DNA of 64,000 bases from Psoroptes ovis (GCA_002943765.1 PQWQ01000030.1:126501-190500); one strand, 5' to 3'. Shown: positions 39,501 through 52,782, counted from the stretch's first letter. Notes: generated by a model not told the origin, from the letters alone. A program made the numbers and translations.

Positions 39501-40516
39501 TTGAATTATCTTGATTCAATGAATGAATGAATGTAAGAAAGCTTCCGTAATTTAAATTAACCATAATTTGTGTGTGTTTCTTGTTGTCGTTGGTGAAATG
39601 ATTATTATTATTTTGAAATGGTAAGAAGGTACCAGGTTACGCCACAAAACGAAGATATCAACCAAATCGAATAATTCACACAATGACAATTATGATCTCG
39701 AAAATTAATAATGATATCATGAGAGCTCAGACACACTAAGACAGCAACAAAATCAAATGAATTTCTCTCCTCATAATAATGTGGATCAACAATATCTCCA
39801 CGTAAATTTAATACATATGGCTAAGGTTGTTTGTGTGTTCGGGGAAAATAATTGTAATTTCCCTGATGACCGATTGACTTCCGAGAAAAACAAAAATTTT
39901 TTTTCGATCGACCAATGGCAAACATGCGATGATTATTCAAATAATTTAACCATGAAATGCTATCTCTGTACATTTTGCGTGTAACTTTTATTGAATCGAA
40001 TCTATTGTTGAATAGCAAATGATATAAATAAGTATTTATTTCTTACCTAAATTTGAATGGCCATTGAATGTAAAATTGTATAGGAATAATGTTTGCCTAT
40101 TAACACAATAAACATCACCAGTAATAATGTAATGATTCATCGAATGATGATATGATGAACGATTATCATAATTATGATTATATCGATGATGAATATATGG
40201 ATCGAAATCATTTAAATAATCATTATAATCATTGGTCCAATTATGATTAAATGATCCAATATATTTACCGAAATATCGATCAATTCTATTATCACCATGA
40301 TTATCTAATGTGTATGGTGAAACAAAAAATTAATGATTATTCACACATAAATAATTATGAATATAGCATCATCATCATCATCATCATTATTGAATTGCCC
40401 GAATAATCAATCATACCTAATGATGATGACAATGTTTGAATTAAATGAAATAACAACAACAACAGGGGAAATAATATTGAATAATTTCTACTAAATTTGA
40501 TAATAATCAATGACAT
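36538..40516 (-). CDS. Skeletor: Skeletor-like protein with two DM13 domains and a DOMON domain
   Basis: Twelve exons: 40516-40417, 40304-40047, 39296-39194, 39087-38979, 38915-38779, 38692-38588, 38518-38335, 38219-38117, 38031-38001, 37934-37869, 37730-36812, 36723-36538; all phases close, giving 766 residues (Drosophila isoform B/C about 784). Signal peptide: FPLLLLLFHLIQTLSSSLG. DM13-1 runs about 46-190 (YFGKYIGSF, GDVYCVNRQTLFLYNFTF, RIRWFSLWSRKF). DM13-2 runs about 200-330 (GPLLGTKYSVKAKNVIALDD, GFYVGYGNDGPNSFGIRIPD). The DOMON part has LPGLMHVSWEIRQPDIYIQL, NQYAAFGLRSGSLKQSKMIG and SDVFVVYYDADR. The tail has HYHPFYITDSREGG and RWRPDSNTPDILYYQ and ends in a hydrophobic stretch that could be a GPI signal. 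In flies Skeletor has been linked to the spindle matrix, but the domains suggest a secreted or surface redox/matrix role. An in-frame ATG at 40561 could extend the N-terminus by 15 residues. Confidence 0.9.
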
Positions 40517-42571
40517 TTTGAATATTGAATTTTCATTCAGGGTGAAATTTATTTTAATCAATCATTTGATGATATGCAAATAATAAAAAAATAATAATTA
40601 TGAAATATGTTAATATGTTTAAATTAATGTTCATTATGTGAATCGATGATGTTCAAAATGTTCATATTTCGTCAAATTTTGTACAATTTCTCAAATTAAT
40701 TCAAATAGTGATAAGTAAGTTTGAAAATATATTCATAGAATTTGGAAGATTATTGTTGTCGATTGATTTTTAGTTGTCACTGCTGTTGACAAACAATTCA
40801 AATGTAATAGAAATAGTTATAAAAGTAAAATTACACAAATTTAGGAACAAACAAACATCAAATATCAATGAAATTCGGCACACACCGCATTAATTGTACT
40901 TGGCACACACAAATATTCACAATACACCAGAATCAGTGAAAATTGTTCAGTGAAAAATATTGTGTGAAAAAATTTTTGAAATTAAAGAAAAACAAGTGTT
41001 ACACACATACCGAAAATCAATAAATGGTTGAATTTAAATTCAATTTTGAAAATGATATTTCTTTACATTTGAAATTGTGTGAATTGTTGTAAATTCGTGT
41101 ATAATACAAGCAAATTATAATCAAATACACTTGATTCAAACTCTCATGTATATTATCAACATTTGGAAAATGTTAATAAATTCTGCAGAAATTCTTGGGG
41201 TTTTCAAGAATAGAATTGAATTGAATTCATTCATTCATTCAATCAATGATATCGAACGTTGTTGTTGTTGTGATTGTCGATCATTTGTTCAACTTGTTCA
41301 ATTGTAATTTCATTAATTCATTGTGTGTTCACTTGTTTCTTGTAAATATTTTTTCAAATTCATGAGTGAATGAAATATTTGAAAATAAACTAATACATGC
41401 AAAAAACGGTCAATTTGATTGAATATTTTGGGCCAAATTACACACATTACACTTTGAAAATACATTGAAAAACACATTAAATGAATTCACGAGCATTCGT
41501 GCGAAAGGAACTTTGATTTTTGAATGTCGGGTAAATGTGATTCAAAAGAAATGATAGTTTTTTCATTTGAAAATTAAACTTCAGAAATAAGAAATAAATA
41601 AATATGAAAAATTAAATGAATATCTTCAAGAAAATAAAATAAAGCAAAAAAATTTCAAGTGTATTTGACAAGTGTGTTGACATTTTTCATATTTTTCTGC
41701 ATTTTTCTACATTTTCTTAGACGACATTCAACACGCTTTCATGCTTTTACAGCAAAACACCTTAGCGATCATTCGGTCATTCGTGAAATTTACACATTCA
41801 TTCATTCATTCGCTACCGGGGGTGTGTACGTGTGCTTTTATGAAATATAAAATGTTTGAAATATTTAATATTTTTGGATCGATGATCCAAGAGAAACGAC
41901 ATTTCCTACATTTCTCTCTATACACTTGATATATTTAAGAGTGATGATGATTCCAGTGGACTGGAACGTTTCATTTTTCCAAAGAAAAATCAAAGTGCTT
42001 TGGTCTTTTTCTGCTTTTTTTGAATCAAATACATAGAATCGGATATTGAAACATATTACTTTTTTGGTTATTTAACATGGTATTTTTTGCTTGGAAATTG
42101 TTTGTGTTTGATTTGTGATGTGCAAAAGACTAGTGTATGTGGTGTTGGTGTGTGTATCTGTGTTAGTGTTTTTACATGTGTGTTTATGTGTATTTATGTG
42201 TTTAAATAGAAAAATTATGATCATTATTAAATATCACATTTATTTTGTTTAAAAAATAATAATAAAACCCAAAATATAATAAATAAATAAAAGATTCTTG
42301 TTTGAAATTCGAGGTTTCAAATGTAGAAAATTACAAGATCAACGACCTTGGTCAGATACCTTTGATTTTTTATCGAATTCTGTTTGAAATTTTCAAGATA
42401 CTGTCTGTTTGATTAGTGTTTGTTTTTTGTATTAGGTTGTCTGCAAAGTTTTTGCCGGTTATATTCGTAGAAAATCATTAGAAATTCGGCAAGAAATTTT
42501 CGGACAACCTAATATATTTGTATGATTGAGGATGGCACTAAAGATTTTCAATGGATGATGTCTATGATTAG
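40517..42571. other. Skeletor upstream and FGFR 3' flank
   Basis: 2-kb AT-rich gap. It contains MITE copy 12 close to the FGFR stop codon and (TG)n-rich sequence near 42140-42200. Open frames around 41659-41929 have no recognisable similarity. No other gene was seen. Confidence 0.5.
42432..42512 (+). mobile_element. MITE type A (copy 12)
   Basis: TTAGGTTGTCTGCAAAGTTT, core GCCGGTTATATTCGTAGAAA (one inserted base), end TTTTCGGACAACCTAA; TA on both sides. It lies 60 bp beyond the FGFR stop, so probably in its 3' UTR. Confidence 0.85.
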
Positions 42572-45500
42572 CTATGATTTAATATTATCAGTGGATTTTT
42601 GACATAAAAAATCAAAATCATAACATTTGTTGATCATTGTTGTAGTAGATGGTGTTGTTGACTGCTGTGGTGAAATTATCAACGATGTTGTTTTAATATC
42701 ATCTTCTCGCTGTTGTTGTAGAGAAGGTTGTAATAAAAATGATGATGGTGTACGCATTTCATTCAAATCATGATTCATATAAATACGATGATGATCTTTA
42801 CCGATCAATTTATTATTGCGATGATCACCATTGTTCAATGTTGATGATTTTTCACGCAATAAGGTTTCACGCAGGGCATTACCATTAATATAATGTTGAT
42901 TAGCACCAGCCCCAGCGTTGAATATGGATGTATTCATATTGAACCATTGACCACCACCAGGTGATGATTGATCATTGTTGTTGATGATGTTATTACCATA
43001 ATAATTATTGTTATAAATAGAATGATCAATAGGTGATAAAGCTGAGGTGGATGATGATTGTGAATTATTGTTTTTGGCTGCTACATTCGTAGACAATGAT
43101 GATTTTGGTGGTGGTAGCGTTGGTGTTGCAAGCCAATTTTTATAACGATGCTCATTAATATTAATACTATTTTCTTCTTTTGATCTTAACCTGTCATTAT
43201 CATAATCCGATGTGGCAGCAATCGTTGATTCATTTGTTTCATCATCCGAACTTGATGCTGATGCTGAAGATTGAACATCGATCATGCCTGTAAAATGTAA
43301 TGTAGCATATTTCTATGTACACACATTTTTGATTTTAAAAATGAAATTCAAAAAAATATAGTTTTTAAACCATTAGTTTCACATCATGAATGTAAAATAA
43401 AGTAGAAAATGTATCAAGGTTATAGATAATTATATAAAGATAGTCTACATACTCTGTCGGCATAGAAACATAATATTTGATCGATTTCTTTGACTAACTG
43501 TGAAAAACTTGGACGTTCGCTTGGTTGCTTTTGCCAACATCGCCGCATAATTGTATATATTTGTTCATCCGAATTGATAGGCTGTTCCATACGGTATCCA
43601 CTTTCAAGACGTTTCCATAATTCTTGTACATTAATTCCCGGGTACGGTGTACGTCCTAATGTCATTATTTCCCATAATAAAATACCAAAACTCCATACAT
43701 CTGATTGTGTAGTGTAAACTTGATTTTCTAATGATTCTATTGCCATCCATTTGATTGGTAAACGACCATTGGTTGTTTTACGATAATAATCACCTTGTAT
43801 ACGTCTTGCCAGCCCGAAATCGGCAATTTTCAATACATTATTTTCACATACAAGTACATTACGAGCCGCCAAATCACGATGTACACAACGCTTTGACGAC
43901 AAATATTCCATACCGCGGGCAATCTGGGCATATTATTTATTTTTTTCGAAATAAATTTTAATGCAAAAATTTCTTCAATGAAAACAACAAACCTGAAATC
44001 CAAAATTGACTAGATCTAATAATGTTAGAATTGAAGTTGTTTTTGTTTCAGACTGCTGCTGCTGCTGTTGATGTTGTTTATGTTGAAACATTTCAGGAAC
44101 ATAATGTAGTTCTCTTTGTCCACCATTGACATTTTGCAGTTGCTGCTGCTCTGCTTTCAATAAAATCATTTCCTCTCGTTTTTTCCTAAGAAAATCTCTA
44201 AGATTTCCATATGGTGCATACTCTACCAATACCCATAATGGTCCTAAATAGATAAGACAGAAAAATATTTATTTATTAAAAAAAAATCCAATTCGTTTGA
44301 GGATTATAGATTTTTCGACGAAAATAATTGAATTGAATTTTAAATTAATAAAAATAAAATAAATTAAGTGAAAAAATGTACCGTTTTGTGTACAACATCC
44401 AATTAAATTGATTATATTACGATGTTTTCCAATACGTTTCATCACCTCTAATTCGGAAATTAAATTAATCATTTCATCATCCGAATGTCCATCTTTGAGC
44501 ATTTTGACAGCAACTTCTGTTCGATAAATTGTATCATTTAATTCACCTTTAACAACTGTACCGAATTCACCTTCGCCTAATTTTTCTTTCCAGTAGATTT
44601 TGACACTTTTTTTGAGATTTAAAAAAATTAATTTTAAAATTTCATCTGTCAACAGAGGAAAAAAAATTGGATTTGCAAAAGCAAAGCAAACATACTTTGT
44701 TCGATCCATTTCCCATTCTTTATCCAATGGTATTTCATATTGTGTCATACCGGATTTTTTCAACAAATCTTCATCATTTGAATCAATAAGAATATGTTCA
44801 CAATCAATTTTAACTAATGGGGAAAACATATCGAACGTTGACGATGATCCTTTTGAATCGATTAACATATTGCCTAATTCATTATTAATCAATAGGCCAT
44901 TATTATTATTATCATGATGATGATTATCCTGATCATAACACATTGGATTTTCCAATATTATTTTCTTTTTAATTATAAAACTTTTCTGTGCAACGATTGT
45001 TATCTTTTTATTTGTTTGTAAACGATTATTATTGTATACGATATACGCGATCAAAATTGTTGCCGATAATATTAATGAACAAAGAATCAATAACATGTGT
45101 TGTACATATGGCATTAATGAAAATGTCTCTACAAAATTTGGGGTAAAATGAAGAAAAAATTGAATTCAAATATTTCTTAGTTTGGAAAATTGTATTAGTT
45201 TTTATCCCTGACCCTCTATCGATTATCTAACATTCATCTCAAAAATTTTAAATTTAATTTTGTAGGTATTTGACATGCGTGTTTGATATTTCGAGAGAGA
45301 ATTCAACATGTTTGCAATTTATTTGTTTATCTTTGTATAAAATGATGATGATGAAAATTCAATTCCGGCATCGAAATTTTGGCAATCAAAGTTGCCAATG
45401 TTTTCGAAAATTGAAAACAAAAACAATGAATTATCATAATCATTGATGATCATTGATATTTCGAAAATGGTGAATGATGATGCTTTCGAATTCATCATTT

Positions 45501-48066
45501 GTTTATAATAATAATACAGGGTTTAAATTTTTAAATTCGTAGTTTTGAATGGAATTTCGTATTGTAAAATTACGAAAATCAATTTTAAAACTACGAATTA
45601 AAACTGTAAACCTTATAATTATTATTATTAAGTAAATTGTTTATAATAATAATTATTATTATTCGGAAAAATTAAATTAAACAAATGCTATTTTTGTTTT
45701 TGTTAATACACATTTTTTTTCGCTGTAAATTTGATTACTAATTCAAAATCCGAAATTTGGTAAACCCGAATATGGTTCCATAATATGAAAATTTAAAAGC
45801 AAAAATTCAAGTCTATTAATCACACAAACATTTGTACATTTATGTCATTATTATATAAACAAACCCTAAATAAAACAACCGAAATTGATGGAAATCGAAG
45901 CAAAAATTTCGATTTACATTTACATTTGTTTTAGCAAAAAATATTTTGCATAACTTTAAACTCGATTTGTTTGTACAAATTTTTGAATTTTCAAAAATTT
46001 GGCATAAAAAAAATATTACAATTTTGATGAGTAATAACCCTTTTTAAAATGAAAATGAACGGATCAAGAAAAAGATTAAACAAAAACATACCTGAAATAA
46101 CATTCAATAAGAAATAACGTTCAATTGTTCCATAACGATTGCTAACGATGCATGTATAATTTCCGCTATCATTTGTACTGACATTCACTAATGTTAACAT
46201 TAACCATGAACCCTTTAATCATTTGATTAAATAATGAATCATTTCAAACATTTATTTTCAAAATTAAACAAAATAAGCTTACATTAATTTTTTGATATGT
46301 TTGATTTGGATAAACACGAAACCAACTGAAATTTGCATTCACCGATGATCGATAATGACAATCGAATGTTATATTTTCACCCGTACGAATTGTATTATTA
46401 ATTTTAACATTTAAATTTGTCAGAACCGGTGGATGTCTTAAAGAATCTTTTTGGTGGTGAAATTTGAGATTAATTTCTTTTCTTAAAAACTAGAAATTAT
46501 TTCTTCACAAAAACTTACAATGTACACGCAGATCGAATGTAAAATTATACTGACCAAATGGATTTTGAACAGTACATGAATAATTACCCGAATCTGATTC
46601 GCCAACATTTTCCAAATCTAATTTCCATTTATCGATTTTCATCTTGAGAAAATCAAAGTTAAACAAATATTCAATATTTTCAAATTCGAGCTTTCAACTT
46701 ACACTTTCACCATCATTACGTGTAAAACCTTTCAGCAATTTGGCACCTTTAAACCAACGATATCGGGTATTATTTTTATGACCACGTATTGGACAACGTA
46801 ATTTGACCAAATGACCAGATGGTTTTTCCATTTGCATAATCGATGGAAATTCGGAAACATTGTAAATATGAAATTCTTTTCCATCATTTTCAATATATTT
46901 TGGTTCGGCTAAAATATTTTTATTTTTTATTTTGAAATTATAAAATTAAAACCCATAAATGAATTAATCAATGATTGCTTACAATTCAACGGGAAATCTT
47001 CAAATTCTTCTTCATCTAAATCTTTGGCTACATAATCATCATCGTCATCATCTTCTTCATCACCGTCATCATCATAAGTATCATTGATTATATCCACATA
47101 ATCATTACTATTGATTATATTCTCATGTAGACTATCTAAAAATGACCATGATGATTCCGAATCTTTGATAGAATTATTAATTTTAATATCATCATTCGAA
47201 TTATAATTATTATTATTATTATCATTCGAATTCGATTTATCAATTATTGATTTTTGTGAATCAGAAAATTGTTGCTGCTGCTGCTGTTGTGGTAAGGCTA
47301 TTGATTTTGATTGAATGATCTCATCATTGTCATTATTATTATTGTTATGATAATCAACATTAACATTTGATGATTTATCAATAATTTTCAATTCATATTG
47401 AAATGTTATATTTTTTGACAATAGATTTTGATCTATTTTATTCACAACCCAAACTGAACAATAATAGATGCCATTATCATTTAAATTTAAATGTTTTATT
47501 TTTAATAAATATGCTTCATCATCAACCACATTATCATCATTGTTATTATAATTATCACTGATAATTGATTGAAATCGATATCTTTGATCATTAATCGAGC
47601 TGATTAATTTTTTCACTCCATTTTTCCATGAAATTGATGGTCCTAGCCATTGGCCATTTGCTCGATGCCATGATCTTTTTATTTGTAAATTTTTTCCATT
47701 GTCATTATCGTCGTTGTGGTCATCATTTTTAATAAAATCTAAATCAACACGACAATTGAATGTAATATTTTGATCCAGTTCACGAACGAAATGATTTGAT
47801 TTTGAACGATTCTTTTGTTGTTGTCGTATCGATATTGTTATATTATTATCTTTTATTTGGAGAAAATAATATTTGAAATCAATCAATTTCAATTTCAATT
47901 TCAATCATTGAATCATTGAAATCTTTGGATTTTGGAAAAATTCAGAATACATTTAGCACTTACTTTTATCATTGTCTACTGGAATCATGGAATCTGCGAT
48001 CGATAAAAATGAAATAATATCGATGATTATAATTATGATGAAATGATTGAATCGAATATGGGCCAT
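42572..48066 (-). CDS. FGFR: Fibroblast growth factor receptor (receptor tyrosine kinase)
   Basis: Eleven exons: 48066-47964, 47849-46983, 46908-46703, 46642-46519, 46446-46283, 46212-46092, 45128-44696, 44605-44382, 44243-43993, 43923-43453, 43312-42572; 1234 residues, phases closed. Signal peptide, Ig1 (NITFNCRVD...GIYYCSVW), a long Asn/Asp linker with an acid box (DDDGDEEDDDDDD), Ig2 (VKLRCPIRG...SGNYSCTVQN), Ig3 (ITFDCHYRS...SGNYTCIVSN), TM (MLLILCSLILSATILIAYIV). Kinase about 680-985: GEGEFGTV, VAVKMLKDG, VLVEYAPYGNLRDFLR, HRDLAARN, DFGLARR, DYYRKTTNGRLPIKW and TTQSDVWSFGILLWEIMTLG. The acid box and NGRLP activation loop point to FGFR. Oddities: the kinase insert holds about 35 extra residues with poly-Q, and the APE motif reads WMAIES. 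The 247-codon Ser/Asn-rich C-tail joins through an ACATAG acceptor; the nearer ACAG acceptor would break the frame. Confidence 0.93.
45515..45616. mobile_element. Palindromic element, TACAGG family (copy 3)
   Basis: About 100 bp from TACAGGGTTTAAATTTTTAA to ATTAAAACTGTAAACCTTATA. It has the shared arm AATTCGTAGTTTTGAA and its partner TTTTAAAACTACGAATT. It lies in FGFR intron 6 (46091-45129) and has a shorter centre than the other two copies. Confidence 0.7.
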
Positions 48067-48763
48067 GATAAATTAATTTCAAAAATTTTTTATTCACAAA
48101 AATTGATCAAATTAAGCTCGAATGAAATATAACGAATGGAAAGTGGATTGAATCAAAATATAACACTGATGATGATGATGAATAATACTGTTAGTGTAAC
48201 ATTTAAAAATTTGAAATTTTAAAATTTCAAATTGATGAAATGATTTAAAGAAACACAAATTTCAAAAATTTGCTGAAAAATAAAATTGTCACTTTTTGTT
48301 TGTCCTCTATGGGCACCAACAACAACACCGAATAATCACGAAATAAACAAGTTCACAATTCAATGAATTCAATGATGATAATAACACAAGAAAAACATTT
48401 GGGTGATTTGAATTGGTGACCAAAAAATAAAAGAAAAAAAGTTTTATGTCAATTTGAACATGAAAGATGGGTCGGATGGGTCGGTCATTATTTTACATTA
48501 TTCATTATTGATTAACAGCGAACAACTTCGTTGGTTGGATTGGTCTTGTTGGATTCATTCATTCATTTTGTGTGTCCCGTTGATTATCCAAAAATTCAAT
48601 GAATGAGAATGTGTTTTTTTTCATCTTAAATTGTATGAATCTATGCAAATGAATTTGTTTTTAAAGAAAGAAATAAATAAATGAATGAATAAATAAACAA
48701 AAATGATGATGATGAACAAACATGAATAATATGTATTTGTAAAATTGTAAAAGACAAATCTAT

Positions 48764-48849
48764 TTAGGGGTTGTCCGCAAAGTTTTGGCCGATTTTTATG
48801 AACGACTTTACTCGATTAATCGGAATTAACTTTTCGGACAACCCTCTAA
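48764..48849 (+). mobile_element. MITE type B (copy 13)
   Basis: TTTAGGGGTTGTCCGCAAAG left end (extra G residues), type B core (GGCCGATTTTTATGAACGAC, GATTAATCGGAATTAAC), right end CGGACAACCCTCTAA. It lies 0.7 kb upstream of the FGFR start codon. Confidence 0.8.
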
Positions 48850-49326
48850 TATTTCTTTTTCATTGCTATTTTCAGTTTTTTGCTGTATGCATTCACACAT
48901 GTGTGTGTGCATGTGTGTATGTCTTAGAAAATCCTAGAAAAATATAAAAGTCTTTAAATATGTTTTTTACTCCAAAATTTCTTAGTTTAGTTGGAAAAAA
49001 CATTTAAAACTGAAAAAAATGAAATGAAAAGAAATTCAATATCTGAAATCAAATTTTAACACAGAGACACACATCTGTAGACCATATGGTCTTGATTGAT
49101 TTTGGTTTTTTATTTCGCTTTTACAAGAATTTTTTATAATTTTGACAATTCAATTGAATTCATTTCTAAGACATAACTACAACAACCAATCTTTGCTTGT
49201 ATCTGGTGAATTATAAATGATGGACAAATGATGTTTTATTTTTTAATAAAATTTGAAAAAATAAATATAACTTCATTCATACTATGCACACACACACATT
49301 ACAAACGGAAACAAATCTTGGTGAAA

Positions 49327-49388
49327 GGCGCGTGTCATCTTTTCGAGAGGAGTTTAAAGTTGAAGAAACTGCCTGTGTGACACGTGCC
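49327..49388. other. GC-richer stem-loop with 11-bp stem
   Basis: GGCGCGTGTCA (49327-49337) pairs with TGACACGTGCC (49378-49388) over 11 bp with a single G-T pair. The 40-nt interior contains a second small hairpin (AGTTT...AAACT). It stands out from very AT-rich surroundings and contains a CACGTG box. It is not related to the MITE families. The role is unknown: structured RNA or promoter element of FGFR are both possible. Confidence 0.4.
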
Positions 49389-49590
49389 ACATGAAGATGG
49401 ATTATTTTAAGGAAAGATTTTCTTAATTGTTTCCGATTCAAATCATTTTTGATGATTTCAATATTTGAGAGATAAATACAGATGTGTCAAAATGTGTTTT
49501 GGATGATAATTTTCAGAGTCAAAAATATCAACAAGTCAGATATATGATGATCGAAATCAATTGACATTGACTTATTATTATTGAAAAATA

Positions 49591-49674
49591 TTAGGTTGTC
49601 CGTAAAGTTCTGGCCTATTTTCTTGTTGCACTTCTATATTCGATTAACCGGAATGAACTTTTTGGACAGCCTAA
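49591..49674 (+). mobile_element. MITE type B (copy 14)
   Basis: TTAGGTTGTCCGTAAAGTTC, a core including TATTCGATTAACCGGAATGA, and the right end TTTGGACAGCCTAA; TA on both flanks. Confidence 0.85.
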
Positions 49675-51795
49675 TAGAAAATTTATTTTTTTTTCAAAAA
49701 TAATTCATTTTAAAATTTTGAATTTTAAATTTCTCTCACTCAAATATTCAAACGAAATCACAAGAATCACATGAATCTGTTTTATTTCAAATTTTTCAAA
49801 TTTGATTGAATTTTTCAAAAAAAAAATCAAACATTAATAACTGTGGTAATAATAATTGAATTAGCATTGTTGTTGATCAATCATCATCATCATCAATGTT
49901 AAATTGTTTACAGAATTTTTTTTTCAAAGGCAAAAATCACAAAAAATAATAAAATTCTTAAGGAATTCTTGTTATTTGCGCATATTTATATACAAACACA
50001 TGTAATGAATGCAAATATTCACAAATAAACAACAAATGAAACAAAACAAAATAAACATTTCAACATACATTTTTTTCTCACTTTTCACAACAGAAATAAT
50101 TCAAGAATTTTCAATTCAATTATTGCAATTAACAAACACTGTTTTTATTGATTTATTCTTGGTGTAAATTAACCAAATTGATATTGTGCGGGAGTGTATT
50201 CAAGAATGAATGGAAAATTTCTTTTCATTCATTCAAACAAAATTCAAGAATTGAAATTTTTTAAGAAATATTTTCGAAGAATTTCTGCTGTTTTCATTAA
50301 TCTAAATTATGAATTTATAATTGTGATGAGATAAGCAGCGGTTCACAGTGATTTTCACACACATAATTCATTGAAAAATATGGAAAAAATGTCAATTTAA
50401 AAATTCAAAATTTTCACATGAGAAACAACCATCGTACACTCGAAATTTTTCATGGTTTTTTAAGGGTCGTAGATTGGTGTGTGAATGTAAAAGTGAAACT
50501 AATGGTTTAATTATTATGAACTTTTCAAAGAAAATTTAAATATTTCAAATTTAAAAATTTCAAAATAAAATAATAAAACAATCGATATTCACTTGATCAA
50601 TTTGATTATTTCGATTAATTTTCATTATTTTTCAATTTGAATATCCGATATTTTAAGATCAAAAACACACAAACACAACGATATAAATGAATGCAATTCA
50701 TTATCATTTTCATTCAATATTCACCATGGATTATCGAACATAATTTTAATTTAAAATTAAATTCAAATGTTCGGGTTATTTCTCATTGAATTTTGGTAAA
50801 AATATATTTGAAATATTTGAAAATATTTGGAAGATAATAATACAAACATAGGCGAAATTTAAAATTGTTTTAATTTTAAAAATTGTTTTGATGATTTTTT
50901 CAATGTTTATGATGATTGCTGTGTTCAAATATAATTCAAGAATAGCATCATCATCATCATTCAAATGTGTGTTTTCGTGTGTTAATCATGATTAACACAT
51001 GCAAACAAATATATTACACATAATACACATAAACTTTAACATTTATAAAAATATTGGGCGCATGTAAATTCTTCTTTGCATTTTTTTAAAATGCGTATTA
51101 ATATTTGCATTAATATATGCATCTTGGCTGATTTGAATTTTATGGGAACCAAAACACACACACACTGAACTATTAAAACACAATTTTTCAAAAAATAAAA
51201 TCAAATCAAATGGCACTAAACGGTGCCTATCTCGAATTTTGTTTTTGTTTTCTGTTCAATTTCAAATACAGAAAAATTTATTTTGTCAATCAAAAACAAT
51301 TGAAATTAATGAAAATAATGAACAAAAAAATAATGAAAATTATTCACCAAAACACAATTCACACTGATTACTTACCCATTAAATCCCTTGTTGGGCAAAA
51401 ATCTAATAATTTTCTTGGCTTTTTCTTAAATGTTTTAATTTTTTTAGTTTTAATTAAAATTTACCCAGTGTGATGCCTGTGTCTGAATTCAGACATTTTT
51501 TAATTTTTGAATTATTTTTCGGGCATCATATTCATGCACAGGATGTTTAAAAGCCAAAACAAAAATTTGAATATATTCAACATTCACCAGCAACAACAAG
51601 TAGCAACAGGAGTTTATTTTTAGTATTTGTTTGTGTGCATGATGCACATGCACACATTGTACAACTATGTTAAATAATTTTCAAATGTGTTCAATGTTCG
51701 CTTTATGACATCGACAGTAACGGATGGATGCTTTGAGATTTATTTTTTATTAGCGAAGAATTTTGTTTATTGTTTTAGTTGGCAATTGAATTTAT

Positions 51796-51878
51796 TTAGG
51801 TTGTCCGAAAAGTTCATTCGGCTCAATGACAATAGAGTTGCCACATGAAAATCGGCCAGAACTTTCCGGACAGCCTAA
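51796..51878 (-). mobile_element. MITE type B, inverted (copy 15)
   Basis: The only fully inverted type B copy in the window: AGTTCATTCGGCTCAATGAC at the left and CATGAAAATCGGCCAGAACT at the right. Ends are TTTAGGTTGTCC and GGACAGCCTAA. Confidence 0.85.
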
Positions 51879-52554
51879 TAATATCTCATTATTTTCAATT
51901 ATTATAAGCCATAATCATTAAATATATAGTAGCAAATTTTGATGACGGATAAATGACATCAATGATGATGATGATGATGATTTAACTATTCATTTTTTAA
52001 GAATATAAATGAATGAATGAACAGACTAAACGGAAAAACATTTAATTTAGATAATCAAATATAATGAATTCAGTTAACAGTGGAAATTCTTTAAGAAGAA
52101 CTAAAAAAAGATTCTTATTTTGAAGATTTTTTTTCTTTAAGATGTGCCAAAGTGCATCAACAGATGCCATACAAAAATAATAAATAAAATAATAATAACA
52201 GAATACACTTTTAACAAAAATAAATCAAATAAGCGAAATTCAAAATTTACTTTCCATTTCATCAAAATGAATGACAATAAATCATTATGTTTTATATGGC
52301 TATGAACTAAATATTAATATAAAATATATCACGATGTTGCTGCAGTAGATAATGGTTATTGTTTTCTATTTTTCATTTTAGATTTTGATCAATAAACTTA
52401 AATTTTTCAGAAAAAAATATGCAAACCTTTTCACTTATATTTTATTCAATTGTTCAATTCATGTCATGATTTAAGCCATTATTTGAAAATTGAAATTCAT
52501 TTTCAAATAGATATTAATACATACAACAATTTGAATATGAATATATCAATTTAT

Positions 52555-52636
52555 TTAGGCTGTCCGAAAAGTTCTGGCAGATTTTCATGTGCAACTCTAT
52601 TATGATTAAGCCGAATGAACTTTTCGGACAGTTTAA
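52555..52636 (+). mobile_element. MITE type B (copy 16)
   Basis: TTTAGGCTGTCCGAAAAGTT, core GGCAGATTTTCATGTGCAAC and ATTAAGCCGAATGAAC, right end CGGACAGTTTAA then TA. Confidence 0.85.
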
Positions 52637-52760
52637 TATAATAATAAGATAATAAGAAACAATTATTTTCTTTTGTACATGAGTTTTTCTTTAAATGATG
52701 TATGATTGTGTTTTCATCGAAAAATATCATATTGCATTTAGTAGTAGTAGTTTAATGACC

Positions 52761-52782
52761 AAAAAAAAAAAAAAAAAAAAAA
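52761..52782 (+). repeat. A22 homopolymer
   Basis: Run of 22 A preceded by a short (GTA)n tract; intergenic. Confidence 0.9.

Noticed and set aside
43291..43312. ACAG acceptor at about 43288-43291 for the last FGFR exon
   Set aside because: It would put the tail out of frame and stop at once. The ACATAG acceptor giving a start at 43312 keeps the 247-codon tail open.
51210..51473. 87-codon open frame on the plus strand
   Set aside because: Low-complexity Phe/Lys/Ile/Asn composition as expected from AT-rich DNA; no domain or splice context.
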